From positions 1-12,630 of the forward strand of contig DATDTD010000029.1 in assembly GCA_035290965.1 (NCBI GenBank): a DNA stretch of 12,630 nucleotides. The letters are read 5' to 3'. The translations under genes and the position numbers were made by a program. Positions within the stretch are counted from its first letter, which is position 1. The number at the start of each line of letters is the position of its first letter. Positions 1-6,951 of the stretch are shown piece after piece. Source of the DNA: JAGVNX01 sp035290965. GTDB lineage: Archaea > Iainarchaeota > Iainarchaeia > Iainarchaeales > GCA-2688035. Under the pieces are notes generated by a model. The model saw only the letters and a list, made by a program, of their open reading frames with translations. It was not told the DNA's origin and ran no database searches.

Positions 1-138
1 TTGAATTGGGGAATAATAAAGAATTTTTGTACTGCCGGAATTCGGACTGCCATTCTCCAATACAAACAGGCCGTAAGACGCCAGCAAAGCCAGCAGCCCA
101 AGAGCGAGCGCTATCCCGAAAATAAATCCCTTTTGCAT
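1..138 (-). CDS. N-terminus of a membrane-anchored hypothetical protein (partial, runs off window)
   Basis: Open frame of 46 codons from an ATG at 136-138 to the left edge without a stop. The product starts MQKGFIFGIALALGLLALLA and has one strong hydrophobic segment (about residues 4-27), then a polar stretch rich in Ser, Gly and Asn (ENGSPNSGST). This fits a signal anchor or signal peptide with the rest of the protein outside the membrane; I see no lipobox Cys. A GTGAT ribosome-binding-like sequence (minus strand, 145-149) lies about six bases before the ATG and decides the start. A TATA-like element at 173-181 would put transcription start about 12 bases upstream of it. The family cannot be recognised from this fragment. 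Confidence 0.55.
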   Translation of the reverse strand, partial: MQKGFIFGIALALGLLALLASYGLFVLENGSPNSGSTKILYYSPIQ

Positions 139-172
139 AATCCCATCACTATACAAAAGATAGCCTGAAAAC

Positions 173-181
173 AATTAAAAA
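173..181 (-). promoter_or_regulatory. TATA-like promoter of the leftmost partial gene
   Basis: The minus strand reads TTTTTAATT centred about 39 bases before the ATG at 138. With the usual archaeal spacing of 26-28 bases, transcription would start near 150 and give a short leader containing the GTGAT ribosome-binding-like site. Called by pattern and spacing only. Confidence 0.35.
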
Positions 182-215
182 CACTGGTGAATAGTTAGGA
201 AAAAAACTAAAACGC

Positions 216-1112
216 CTATTTTTTTTCCTTTAGCTTTTTTTCCACTTTTGCAAGTTTCGGCCTTATTACGAGCAGGCAGTATGTATGCAGGGGATTTTTC
301 TTGTAAAAATCCTTCTGGTTTTCCTCTGCAGGCCAGAATTTTTCAAGAGGCTTTATTTCAGTTACAATCGGCTTGTCGAAATCCTTGTGGATTTTTTCTA
401 TGAACTCAAGCACTTTCTGTTCCTGTTCTTTTGAAGTGAAAAAAATTGCAGAACGATACTGAGAACCGATGTCATTGCCCTGTTTGTTCAAGCTTGTTGG
501 GTCATGCGCGGCAAAGAAAATTTCCAAGAGCTTTTCAAGAGAAATTTTTTCTGGAAAAAATTCTATTTTCACTGATTCTGCATGGCCGGTTTTGCCGCCT
601 GAAACCTGTTCATAGGAAGGGTTTGAAGCCGTTCCTCCCGCATATCCTGAAACAACGCTTTTCACTCCTTCAACTCTTAAAAAAACTGCTTCTGTGCACC
701 AGAAACATCCGCCTGCAAGGACAATTGTTTCCAGACCTTTCTGCTCTGCGGGAATAAACTTGAGGGAAAGCGAATTTACACAGTGGCGGATATTCTTCGG
801 AGTGTATTTCTCGCCCTGAAAAACATGCCCAAGGTGTGCGCCGCAGTTTGCGCACTGGATTTCAGTACGCATTCCATCCGCATCGGGAATTCTTTTTACT
901 GCGCCCTTTATTTCATCATCAAAGCTCGGCCATCCGCAGTCTGAATCAAACTTGTAATCAGACTTGTAAAGAGGTGCGTTGCAGCGCCTGCAGGCATAAG
1001 TTCCGGGCTCAAAATGCCTGTAGTATTCTCCGGAAAAAGGCGCTTCTGTCCCTTTGTGCACAATTATTTTTTCCTCTTCCTTTGAGAGCCTGTTGAATTT
1101 TTTCCCCCGCAT
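216..1112 (-). CDS. msrBA: Fused peptide methionine sulfoxide reductase MsrB-MsrA
   Basis: Reduces both diastereomers of methionine sulfoxide in oxidised proteins: the MsrB half acts on the R form, the MsrA half on the S form. MsrB covers about residues 5-122, with zinc ligands C41/C44 and C87/C90, the CGWPSF motif (C59, likely resolving Cys) and the catalytic Cys C111 in RHCVNS. MsrA covers about 127-290, with the active-site motif GCFWCTE (catalytic C136, E141), GYAGG, the GHAE block and the HDPTSLNKQGNDIGSQYRS block; C279 near the end is a candidate MsrA resolving Cys. All key residues are present and 298 aa is full length for a two-domain fusion. The order is B then A, the reverse of many bacterial MsrAB fusions. 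The ATG directly follows seven T residues and lies about 28 bases from a TATA-like element, so the mRNA may be leaderless. Probably monocistronic. Confidence 0.96.
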   Translation of the reverse strand: MRGKKFNRLSKEEEKIIVHKGTEAPFSGEYYRHFEPGTYACRRCNAPLYKSDYKFDSDCGWPSFDDEIKGAVKRIPDADGMRTEIQCANCGAHLGHVFQGEKYTPKNIRHCVNSLSLKFIPAEQKGLETIVLAGGCFWCTEAVFLRVEGVKSVVSGYAGGTASNPSYEQVSGGKTGHAESVKIEFFPEKISLEKLLEIFFAAHDPTSLNKQGNDIGSQYRSAIFFTSKEQEQKVLEFIEKIHKDFDKPIVTEIKPLEKFWPAEENQKDFYKKNPLHTYCLLVIRPKLAKVEKKLKEKK

Positions 1113-1133
1113 AAAAAAATAATGTGCAAAATT

Positions 1134-1144
1134 GGTTAAAAAAG
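1134..1144 (-). promoter_or_regulatory. TATA-like element for msrBA, probably leaderless start
   Basis: The minus strand reads CTTTTTTAACC centred near 1139, about 27-28 bases before the A of the msrBA ATG (1112). That is the spacing expected if transcription starts at or beside the start codon. The same T-run follows a hairpin and may also end the upstream transcript. Confidence 0.4.
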
Positions 1145-1167
1145 AATTGTTCTGCTTTTCGCAGAAC
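1138..1167 (-). terminator. Hairpin plus T-run downstream of the Bro-N/DinD gene
   Basis: On the minus strand GTTCTGC-GAAAA-GCAGAAC (1149-1167) forms a perfect 7-bp hairpin, followed four bases later by a run of six T (1138-1143). It lies about 20 bases after the stop of the gene ending at 1187 and before msrBA. A smaller CTGGC/GCCAG stem-loop precedes it. It looks like an intrinsic terminator; in archaea the T-run alone may be enough. Confidence 0.5.
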
Positions 1168-1186
1168 TGGCAAAAAAAGCCAGGGG

Positions 1187-2023
1187 CTATGGTTTTGATA
1201 GTTGTTTTCTTTTTTCTTTTTCTGGCGCAGACAAATAATTTTCGTTTGAAACAATTGTTTTTCCGATTTTTTGTTCCGCTTCTTTTCTTGCATTGCCGGC
1301 AACTTCGCCGCCTTCTATGGCTGCTTTTTTGCAGCCGTCAAGTTGTTCCAGGCTTTTTGCGCGTGTTATTTCTGTTGTTACTTTTTCTCCAAGCATATTA
1401 AAGATTAGTTCAAGGTCGTTCATGTGGTCGCGAAGGTTTTGTTTTCCAAGGCTTTTGAATTTTTTGTATTCTTCAATTGTTTTTCCAAAAGTTGCAAAGC
1501 TGATTTCATTAGTCAGAATAGCAAATTCTTTTCCTTCCCCTACCCCTCTTTGTTTCCATTCATCTGTTAATTCCTGCCTGATTGCAATTCCTCTCAACCT
1601 TTTTTCAATCCATTCTTTTGAATAGCCCTTCTGTTCGTAAATCTGTTTCATGCGTTCCTGTGCAAGCTCGGGATTCTGAATTTCTTCCACGCGCTCATAT
1701 CCTACTTGTGCAAGCCATAACTTGAAGGGTTCTGCCTTGGGGGAAGGAATTGATTGAATTAACCTAAAAGCCCCTTTTGTATTAGTACAATTAATGGTTT
1801 GTGTTCCGCCCGAAGTTTCTATCTTAAGGGGGGTGACAATTTGTCCCCACCCTTTGTTTAATTCAGAGTCTCTTTTTCTGATTTTTTTTAAATAATCCGA
1901 AGCATTAGGTGTATTAGTTAATGCCTCAACAACATCTGCTATTGCAAAAAACCATTCACTGTTATGCCAAACTTTTCTAATTTTTGTGCCTTGAAAAACA
2001 ACCAATGCCTTTTCAGGATCCAT
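1187..2023 (-). CDS. Bro-N / DinD-like phage-antirepressor-type protein
   Basis: The 278-aa product from the ATG at 2021-2023 has a Bro-N domain (about 7-105; typical pieces are VVFQGTKIRKVWHNSEWFFA, VVEALTN, DYLKKIRKRD and the NTKGAFRLIQSIPSPKAEPFK block). A C-terminal half (about 115-278) resembles E. coli DinD and related proteins: LTNEISFATFGKT, EYKKFKSLGKQNLRDHM, DLELIFNMLGE, then a basic tail. Bro-N is found in viral and prophage antirepressors and probably binds DNA; the exact role here is unknown. I chose the internal ATG because the Bro-N family normally starts just before this point, a GGGAG lies eight bases upstream, and a TATA-like TTTTTAAA lies inside the longer frame. A GTG at 2096-2098 would add 25 residues that look exactly like a lipoprotein signal peptide. 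No phage genes flank it, so it is probably an isolated acquired gene. Confidence 0.85.
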   Translation of the reverse strand: MDPEKALVVFQGTKIRKVWHNSEWFFAIADVVEALTNTPNASDYLKKIRKRDSELNKGWGQIVTPLKIETSGGTQTINCTNTKGAFRLIQSIPSPKAEPFKLWLAQVGYERVEEIQNPELAQERMKQIYEQKGYSKEWIEKRLRGIAIRQELTDEWKQRGVGEGKEFAILTNEISFATFGKTIEEYKKFKSLGKQNLRDHMNDLELIFNMLGEKVTTEITRAKSLEQLDGCKKAAIEGGEVAGNARKEAEQKIGKTIVSNENYLSAPEKEKRKQLSKP

Positions 2024-2085
2024 AAAAACAACTCCCGAACATCCAATCAGAAGCAATGAGCCCGCAATAAGAAAAACAGTTTTGT

Positions 2086-2096
2086 TGTTTAAAAAC
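2086..2096 (-). promoter_or_regulatory. TATA-like element upstream of the Bro-N gene
   Basis: The minus strand reads GTTTTTAAAC just after the alternative GTG start. Standard spacing would place transcription start near 2064, downstream of that GTG and about 40 bases before the ATG at 2023. This supports the shorter protein. Confidence 0.35.
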
Positions 2097-2146
2097 ACTG
2101 CGAAAGCAGGTTTCCACTAATCCAATAGAGAGGCGTTTGAATGCCC

Positions 2147-2716
2147 TCAAATCAATCCTTTTTTCTTGAGCACTAAATACGGATAACCTCTTTTGTCAGG
2201 TTCAATGTTTCCAATGCCGAGTTTTTCCGCGAATTCAAACAGCTTTTTCCTTGTTTCCTCAATTCCGCCAAAATCCTTTTTTGCTTCTATTTCAATGAAA
2301 AACCCGCTGTCTTTAAGTTCATCGAGCGCTATTTCGAGTTCATTGTTGAACAAAAAAGTCGTGCGCTTTTTTTCCACGCGCACGAGCTTTTTGAAATTGA
2401 GTTCTGAAAATACTTTTTCCATTGCTTCGGCATTGCTTATTTCAGTTTCAAACTCATTGCAGTGCGAATGGATTTCAACATTCTCGGGAAAAAAATGCTT
2501 GTAATTCAAAATAGCCTTGCTGCCCCTGCGCCGTATGCTCAGCCATTCGAACGGAAATTCATGCTCGAGGAAATTTCTGTGTGCCGGAACAAAATAATCA
2601 TCTGCCTGTTCAGAGGTTTTTTCAAATTTGGCAATCTTTTCCAGTTTGGCTTTCACTGCAAAAAAATCCTTTTTGGAAACAGGAAACTTCAATTCTATTT
2701 CTTTATCTTGCGGCAT
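2147..2716 (-). CDS. CYTH-domain protein (class IV adenylate cyclase / triphosphatase-like)
   Basis: A 189-aa single-domain CYTH protein. The diagnostic ExExK motif is at the N-terminus (E6, E8, K10 in KEIELKF). Further tunnel-lining charged pieces follow: WLSIRRRG, NEFETEI, VRVEKKRTTFLF, EIALDEL and FFIEIEAK. Family members bind triphosphates with divalent metal inside a beta-barrel tunnel and act as adenylate cyclase (CyaB), thiamine triphosphatase or inorganic triphosphatase. Which substrate is used here cannot be read from the sequence. The ATG lies one base after the stop of the upstream alaS-like gene, so the two are almost certainly cotranscribed and translation may be coupled. Length is normal for the family. 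Confidence 0.88.
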   Translation of the reverse strand: MPQDKEIELKFPVSKKDFFAVKAKLEKIAKFEKTSEQADDYFVPAHRNFLEHEFPFEWLSIRRRGSKAILNYKHFFPENVEIHSHCNEFETEISNAEAMEKVFSELNFKKLVRVEKKRTTFLFNNELEIALDELKDSGFFIEIEAKKDFGGIEETRKKLFEFAEKLGIGNIEPDKRGYPYLVLKKKGLI

Positions 2717-2717
2717 G

Positions 2718-4487
2718 TTATTTCTCCAGCACTGCCTTTATTCTTCTCACGCCTGCGCTGACTGCCTCTTCCTTAATGATTCTGAATTTTCCAAGTTCGG
2801 AAGTGTTTTTTATGTGCGGCCCTGCGCAGACTTCCTTTGAAACACCGCTCACTGTGTAAACAGAAACCTTTTCCGGAACATATTTTGAATCGAAAAAAGC
2901 AAGCGCACCAGCCTTGCGCGCCTGTTCCAAAGACATTTCTTCTCTCTGAACGGGAATTTTTTTTGCAATTGCATCATTCACAAGCACTTCAACCTTTTTC
3001 AATTGTTCATCAGTCAGTTTTTCAGGATTGGAAAAATCAAAGCGCAGGCGTTCCGGAGTAATGTTCGAGCCTTTTTGCTGTACATGCACTCCAAGGACTT
3101 TTCTCAGGGCAGCGTGAAGCAAATGAGTTGCAGTGTGCAGGCGCGTTGTTTCAACGCTCTGGTCCTGCAAGCCTGATTTGAATTTTTTCTCGCTTCCCTT
3201 TCGAGAGGCTTCCTGGTGATTTTCAAATTCCTTTTCAAACTCTTCTTTGTTTATTTTCACGCCTTTTTCCTTTGCAAGCTCAATAGTCATTTCAAGTGGA
3301 AATCCGGATGACTGGAAAAGCAGGAAAGCGTCCTTTGCGGAAATCTTTCCGTTGTTCTGCCTGAAAAGCCTTTCAAATTCCTTTGTTCCAAGCAATAATG
3401 CCTTGGAAAACTTTTCCTCTTCTTTTTCAAGCTCTGAAAAAATTGTTTTTTCATGCTCTTTCAGCTGGGGCCATTCTCCCGAATAAGTTTTCACAAAAAT
3501 TTTTGCAATGCGCGCGCAGAAATTTCCTTCAATTCCAAGAAGCCTTGCGTGCCTCACTGCCCTGCGGATAAGCCTGCGCAAAACATATCCCTGTTCAACA
3601 TTGCTCGGGACAATTCCCTTTCCTTCCGAGAGAATGAAAACAGCGGCGCGCAAATGGTCAGCAATAATGCGCTTTGATTCTTCAGGATTTTTGTTTTTTG
3701 AAAGCTTTGAAATTTCTTCCATTGCCGGCTTGAACAATTCTGTTTCAAAAACATTTTTTTTGCCTTCAAGCAGTGCAATTGTCCTTTCTACTCCCATTCC
3801 AGTGTCAACGTTTTTCTGCTTCAGAAGCTCGAACTTTCCTTCCGCTGTTTTATTGTACTGCATGAAAACATCGTTCCATATCTCAAAGAATTTTCCGCAG
3901 GAGCAGCCCGGCTTGCATTCAGGAGAGCATTTTTCCTTTCCGGTATCTAGGAACATTTCAGTGTCTGGCCCGCAGGGGCCTGTTTTTCCCGCCGGCCCCC
4001 ACCAGTTGTCTTTTTTTGCATTGAAAAAAATCCTTTCTGTTGGAATTCCAAGCGATTCCCAGACAGAGGCACTTTCAGTATCGCGGGGAGCATCCTTGTC
4101 TCCTTCAAAGCAGGTTACAAACAATTTGTTTTTGTCAAAGCCAAGCCATTTTTTGCTAGTGAGAAATTCATGGCTCCATTCAATGGCTTCTTTTTTGAAA
4201 TAATCCCCGAGAGACCAGTTGCCGAGCATGAAAAAGAAAGTCAAATGAGAGGCATCCCCCACTTCTTCAATATCGTCTGTGCGCAGGCATTTCTGGTTTG
4301 AAGCCAAGCGCTTTCCTAATGGGTGCGATTGCCCAAGGAGGAAGGGAACAAGGGGATGCATTCCAGCTGCAGTGAACAAAACAGTCGGGTCGTTTTCAGG
4401 AATAAGCGAAGCGCTCGGAATTGCAGAGTGCTTTTTTTCCTTGAAAAATTTGAGGTATGCCTCAACAAGCTTTTTCGAGTTCCACAT
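2718..4487 (-). CDS. alaS: Short alanyl-tRNA synthetase (catalytic + editing domains, no C-Ala)
   Basis: Charges tRNA-Ala. In the 589-aa form from the ATG at 4485-4487, the class II catalytic core covers about 1-245 (ENDPTVLFTAAGM, motif 2 region RTDDIEEVGDASHLTFFFMLGNWSLGDYFKKEA, then DNWWGPAGKTGPCGPDTEMF and DTGMGVER). The tRNA-recognition region follows (about 245-440), then the editing domain (about 445-589) with zinc ligands H451/H455 (HTATH) and C554/H558 (CAGPH). A Cys cluster (C187, C191, C195, C197) sits in the catalytic domain. The protein ends at RRIKAV, where usual bacterial enzymes of about 875 aa continue into the C-Ala domain. The overall pattern resembles AlaRS of CPR bacteria, so transfer is plausible. 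Position 86 of motif 2 is Phe where the family has Glu (FFEMLGN). The upstream TTG at 4538 lies before the likely promoter and was rejected. Confidence 0.95.
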   Translation of the reverse strand: MWNSKKLVEAYLKFFKEKKHSAIPSASLIPENDPTVLFTAAGMHPLVPFLLGQSHPLGKRLASNQKCLRTDDIEEVGDASHLTFFFMLGNWSLGDYFKKEAIEWSHEFLTSKKWLGFDKNKLFVTCFEGDKDAPRDTESASVWESLGIPTERIFFNAKKDNWWGPAGKTGPCGPDTEMFLDTGKEKCSPECKPGCSCGKFFEIWNDVFMQYNKTAEGKFELLKQKNVDTGMGVERTIALLEGKKNVFETELFKPAMEEISKLSKNKNPEESKRIIADHLRAAVFILSEGKGIVPSNVEQGYVLRRLIRRAVRHARLLGIEGNFCARIAKIFVKTYSGEWPQLKEHEKTIFSELEKEEEKFSKALLLGTKEFERLFRQNNGKISAKDAFLLFQSSGFPLEMTIELAKEKGVKINKEEFEKEFENHQEASRKGSEKKFKSGLQDQSVETTRLHTATHLLHAALRKVLGVHVQQKGSNITPERLRFDFSNPEKLTDEQLKKVEVLVNDAIAKKIPVQREEMSLEQARKAGALAFFDSKYVPEKVSVYTVSGVSKEVCAGPHIKNTSELGKFRIIKEEAVSAGVRRIKAVLEK

Positions 4488-4515
4488 AAAAAAAACCAAT
4501 TTGTCTTGGATTGCT

Positions 4516-4526
4516 GATTTATTTAG
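4516..4526 (-). promoter_or_regulatory. TATA-like promoter of the alaS-CYTH operon
   Basis: The minus strand reads CTAAATAAATC centred about 34 bases before the alaS ATG at 4487, giving an expected start near 4494 inside the eight-T run that precedes the ATG. The leader would be very short or absent. Confidence 0.4.
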
Positions 4527-4576
4527 AAGGGAAAACAATTAAAAAAACAGCATTCTGCGCAGGGCTTCCTGTACCT

Positions 4577-5761
4577 TCAGATTATCTTGAGTTTTTTTCC
4601 TACTTTTTCAATTGCCGCGAGCGCCTTGTCCAGATCTTCCCTTGTAAGCAAAGCGTTTATCTGGGTTCTCAGCCTTGAAAGCTCTTTTGCAACCATTGGA
4701 AAAACAATAGGAGTTACAAAAATGTTTTCCTCTTCAAGGAGAAGCCTGCTGAATGTTTTTGCGGATTCAGGGTTTCCCGTAATTATTGGAATAATCGGAG
4801 TGGCGCTTTTTCCAGTGTTAAAGCCAAGCTTGTCAAGTTGTTTTTTGAAATATTTGGTATTTTCCCAGAGCTTTTTCACGTGCTCTGGCTCTTTTTCAAC
4901 TATTTCAATTGCAGTAATGCATGCAGCCACTACTCCGGGCGGGAGAGCAGTGCTCAAAAGCCATGTCCTTGATTTGTTGTATGCAAAATCAATGAGCGCT
5001 TTTGAACCTGCAATTGTCCCTCCAAAAACTCCGAAGGCTTTTCCTAAAGAGCCGCCTTCAATGTTTATTTTTCCCTGCAGGTTGAAATGCGCAACTGCGC
5101 CTTTTCCGTTTCCCAAAACTCCTTCGCCATGGCAGTCATCAATGTATGTGAGCGCATTGAATTTTTCCGCGAGCTTTACTATTTGGGGGAGGGGCGCAAT
5201 GTCTCCGTCCATTGAAAAAACACTGTCAGTAATAATCAGCTTTGTCTTGAATTTTTTTTCCTCTGCTTCTGTGAGAACTCTTTCAAGGTCTGCAACATCG
5301 CAGTGCTTGTAAACGGCTTTTTCCGCCTTTGAAAGCCTTACTCCGTCAATAATGCTGCCGTGGTTTAACTGGTCGGAAATTATTATGTCTCCTTCTCCCG
5401 CAAGCTGTGGAATAAGCCCTGAATTTACAGCAAACCCTGTCTGGCAGAGCAGTGAGGCTTCAACGCCTTTGAATTCTGCAAATTTTTTTTCGAATTCATA
5501 CTGCAAAGAGTTTTTTCCCGAAAGAACCGGAACAGCGCCTGCCCCAACGCCCCATTTTTTTGTTGCAGTGCACATTGCCTCAATCATTTTTGGATGCGTA
5601 GCAAGCCCGAGATAATTGTTTGTGCACATCATCAAAACGTTTTTGCCGTTTACTTTTGCGTGCGGCTGTGAAGAGCACTGCAGTTCGCAGAGATTCCATG
5701 CAAGGCATTCTTTTTTCAGTCTTTCAACCTCTAAAGCCATGAAAGATTCGGGATTTTCCAT
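4577..5761 (-). CDS. kbl: Glycine C-acetyltransferase (2-amino-3-ketobutyrate CoA ligase)
   Basis: PLP enzyme of the alpha-oxoamine synthase family. It cleaves 2-amino-3-ketobutyrate with CoA to glycine and acetyl-CoA, the second step of threonine breakdown. The 394-aa length is typical. Visible motifs: NNYLGLATHP (48-57), DQLNHGSIIDG with the ring-stacking H134, DSVFSMDGDIAPLP (179-192), DDCHGEGVLG with D208 and H211, the PLP lysine K241 in GGSLGKAFG, and R366 near the substrate carboxylate. The related 8-amino-7-oxononanoate synthase is the main alternative, but an SDR-type threonine dehydrogenase gene ends only 10 bases upstream, which strongly favours Kbl. A GAGGT ribosome-binding-like site lies nine bases before the ATG. 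It is the second gene of the tdh-kbl operon. Confidence 0.94.
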   Translation of the reverse strand: MENPESFMALEVERLKKECLAWNLCELQCSSQPHAKVNGKNVLMMCTNNYLGLATHPKMIEAMCTATKKWGVGAGAVPVLSGKNSLQYEFEKKFAEFKGVEASLLCQTGFAVNSGLIPQLAGEGDIIISDQLNHGSIIDGVRLSKAEKAVYKHCDVADLERVLTEAEEKKFKTKLIITDSVFSMDGDIAPLPQIVKLAEKFNALTYIDDCHGEGVLGNGKGAVAHFNLQGKINIEGGSLGKAFGVFGGTIAGSKALIDFAYNKSRTWLLSTALPPGVVAACITAIEIVEKEPEHVKKLWENTKYFKKQLDKLGFNTGKSATPIIPIITGNPESAKTFSRLLLEEENIFVTPIVFPMVAKELSRLRTQINALLTREDLDKALAAIEKVGKKLKII

Positions 5762-5771
5762 TTTTACAACC

Positions 5772-6722
5772 TCACTCTCGGATTCCGAGCTTTATTCTCA
5801 GTTTTTCAAGCATGTCAATAGTCATTTTTTCAAGATTATACTCGTGCTTCCAGCCCCAGTCTTTACGCGCTTTTTTATCATCAATGCTTTTAGGCCAGCC
5901 GTCAGCAATTTTCTGCCTTGAATCAGGCACAAAACTGCATTTGAAATCCAGGATGTGCTTTTTGATTTCTTCCGCAAGCTGTTTTGCGGAAAAGCTCATT
6001 GCGGCAAGATTATAGCTCAGCCGAGTCTTGATTTTTTCTTTCGGCGCATCCATTATTGAAATTGTTGCTCTAATTGCATCAGGCATATACATCATTGGCA
6101 AAACAGTATCCTGCCTTACAAAGCAGGTGTATTTTTTATTGCGGAGCGCTTCGTAATAGATTGCAACTGCATAATCCGTTGTCCCTCCGCCCGGCTCTGT
6201 TTTATAGCTTATCAAGCCGGGGTATCGCACGCTTCTCACATCAACCCCGAATTTCTGGAAATAGTAATTGCACAATAACTCTCCTGAAGCCTTTGTTATT
6301 CCATACATTGAATTTGGATTGAGAATTGTTTCCTGTGGAGTGTTTTCTTTCGGAGTGCTTGGGCCAAAGGCTGCAATCGAGCTCGGCCAGAAAACCCGTA
6401 AAGAATGTTCTTTTGCAAGGTCAAGGACATGCTTTAAGCCTTTCATGTTTATGTCCCATGCAGCATCGGGTTTTTTTTCTCCTGCTGCGGAAAGCAATGA
6501 AACCAAGTGATAAATAGTTCCAATGTCGTATTTTTTGACAATGTGATTGAGGGTTTCTTTTTCTGTAATATCGCCTTTTTCAAAAACTTCAAGGTGTTTA
6601 TTTTCAAGGGGTTGGTTTAAATCGAATCCGATAATGTTTTCCCTGCCAAATTTGCGCGCCAATTCTTCTACAAGGTCTGTGCCGACCTGCCCTGAACAGC
6701 CCGTTACAAGGATTTTGCCCAT
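5772..6722 (-). CDS. tdh: L-threonine 3-dehydrogenase, short-chain (epimerase-like) type
   Basis: Oxidises L-threonine with NAD+ to 2-amino-3-ketobutyrate, the substrate of the Kbl encoded just downstream. The 316-aa extended SDR fold has the N-terminal nucleotide-binding motif GCSGQVG (8-14), the DLN region for the NAD ribose (34-36), a Ser pair S114/S115, and the catalytic Y140xxxK144 in SMYGITKASGE. The block RYPGLISYKTEPGGGTTDYA (166-185) is characteristic of SDR-type threonine dehydrogenases and separates this protein from UDP-sugar epimerases. Many archaea instead use a zinc-dependent medium-chain Tdh, so the SDR form suggests a bacterial-like pathway. GGAG lies about ten bases before the ATG. 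First gene of a two-gene operon. Confidence 0.94.
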   Translation of the reverse strand: MGKILVTGCSGQVGTDLVEELARKFGRENIIGFDLNQPLENKHLEVFEKGDITEKETLNHIVKKYDIGTIYHLVSLLSAAGEKKPDAAWDINMKGLKHVLDLAKEHSLRVFWPSSIAAFGPSTPKENTPQETILNPNSMYGITKASGELLCNYYFQKFGVDVRSVRYPGLISYKTEPGGGTTDYAVAIYYEALRNKKYTCFVRQDTVLPMMYMPDAIRATISIMDAPKEKIKTRLSYNLAAMSFSAKQLAEEIKKHILDFKCSFVPDSRQKIADGWPKSIDDKKARKDWGWKHEYNLEKMTIDMLEKLRIKLGIRE

Positions 6723-6762
6723 ATGGCTTTTCTCCAGCCTGCTGTCCTTAATGAAGAAGGAA

Positions 6763-6772
6763 AATCTTTTAA
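6763..6772 (-). promoter_or_regulatory. Possible TATA element for the tdh-kbl operon
   Basis: The minus strand has CTTAAAAG overlapping the stop codon of the HicB-like gene, about 45 bases before the tdh ATG. A start near 6741 would leave a short leader containing GGAG. Read-through from the genes upstream is the alternative. Confidence 0.35.
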
Positions 6773-6939
6773 GTGGATTCTTTGGGAAATTCTTCCAGAT
6801 AAAGTTCGGTAGCTTCTTTCAGGTTGGAAAGCGCTTCTTCAATGCTGTGCCCCTGGCTTACAGTGCCGACTTCCGGGCACTTGGCAATATACATGTCCTC
6901 TTCTTTTTGAATAATTGCGGTTCGAGAATAAGAATTCAT
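6769..6939 (-). CDS. Orphan HicB-like antitoxin-family protein
   Basis: A 56-aa protein with the typical HicB/UPF0150 partial RNase H-like core: RTAIIQKEEDMYIAKCPEVG, VSQGHSIEEALSNLKEAT and ELYLEEF. The start is the ATG at 6937-6939, because the longer frame would run into the RNase P RNA gene. HicB proteins normally neutralise an adjacent HicA mRNA interferase, but no HicA-like gene lies on either side. There is also no visible C-terminal DNA-binding domain, so it may be a lone regulator or a non-toxin relative. The ATG is 12 bases after the RNase P RNA end and directly follows eight T residues, so the mRNA may come from read-through of that gene. Confidence is high in the family and low in the role. 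Confidence 0.85.
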   Translation of the reverse strand: MNSYSRTAIIQKEEDMYIAKCPEVGTVSQGHSIEEALSNLKEATELYLEEFPKEST

Positions 6940-6947
6940 AAAAAAAA
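6940..6947 (-). terminator. T8 run after RNase P RNA, abutting the HicB-like ATG
   Basis: Eight consecutive T on the minus strand start four bases after the P1 helix closes. This is a normal archaeal termination signal for a structured RNA, but it is also the last sequence before the ATG at 6939, so incomplete termination would feed the next gene. Confidence 0.5.
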
Positions 6948-6951
6948 TGCC

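Noticed and set aside
3508..4203. 231-codon plus-strand frame
   Set aside because: Antisense of alaS; a long shadow caused by the codon bias of the real gene.
4488..4538. Upstream TTG start of alaS adding 17 residues
   Set aside because: It lies upstream of the likely TATA element, and the AlaRS family begins at the MWNSKK position.
4587..5312. 241-codon plus-strand frame
   Set aside because: Antisense of kbl, which has all family motifs.
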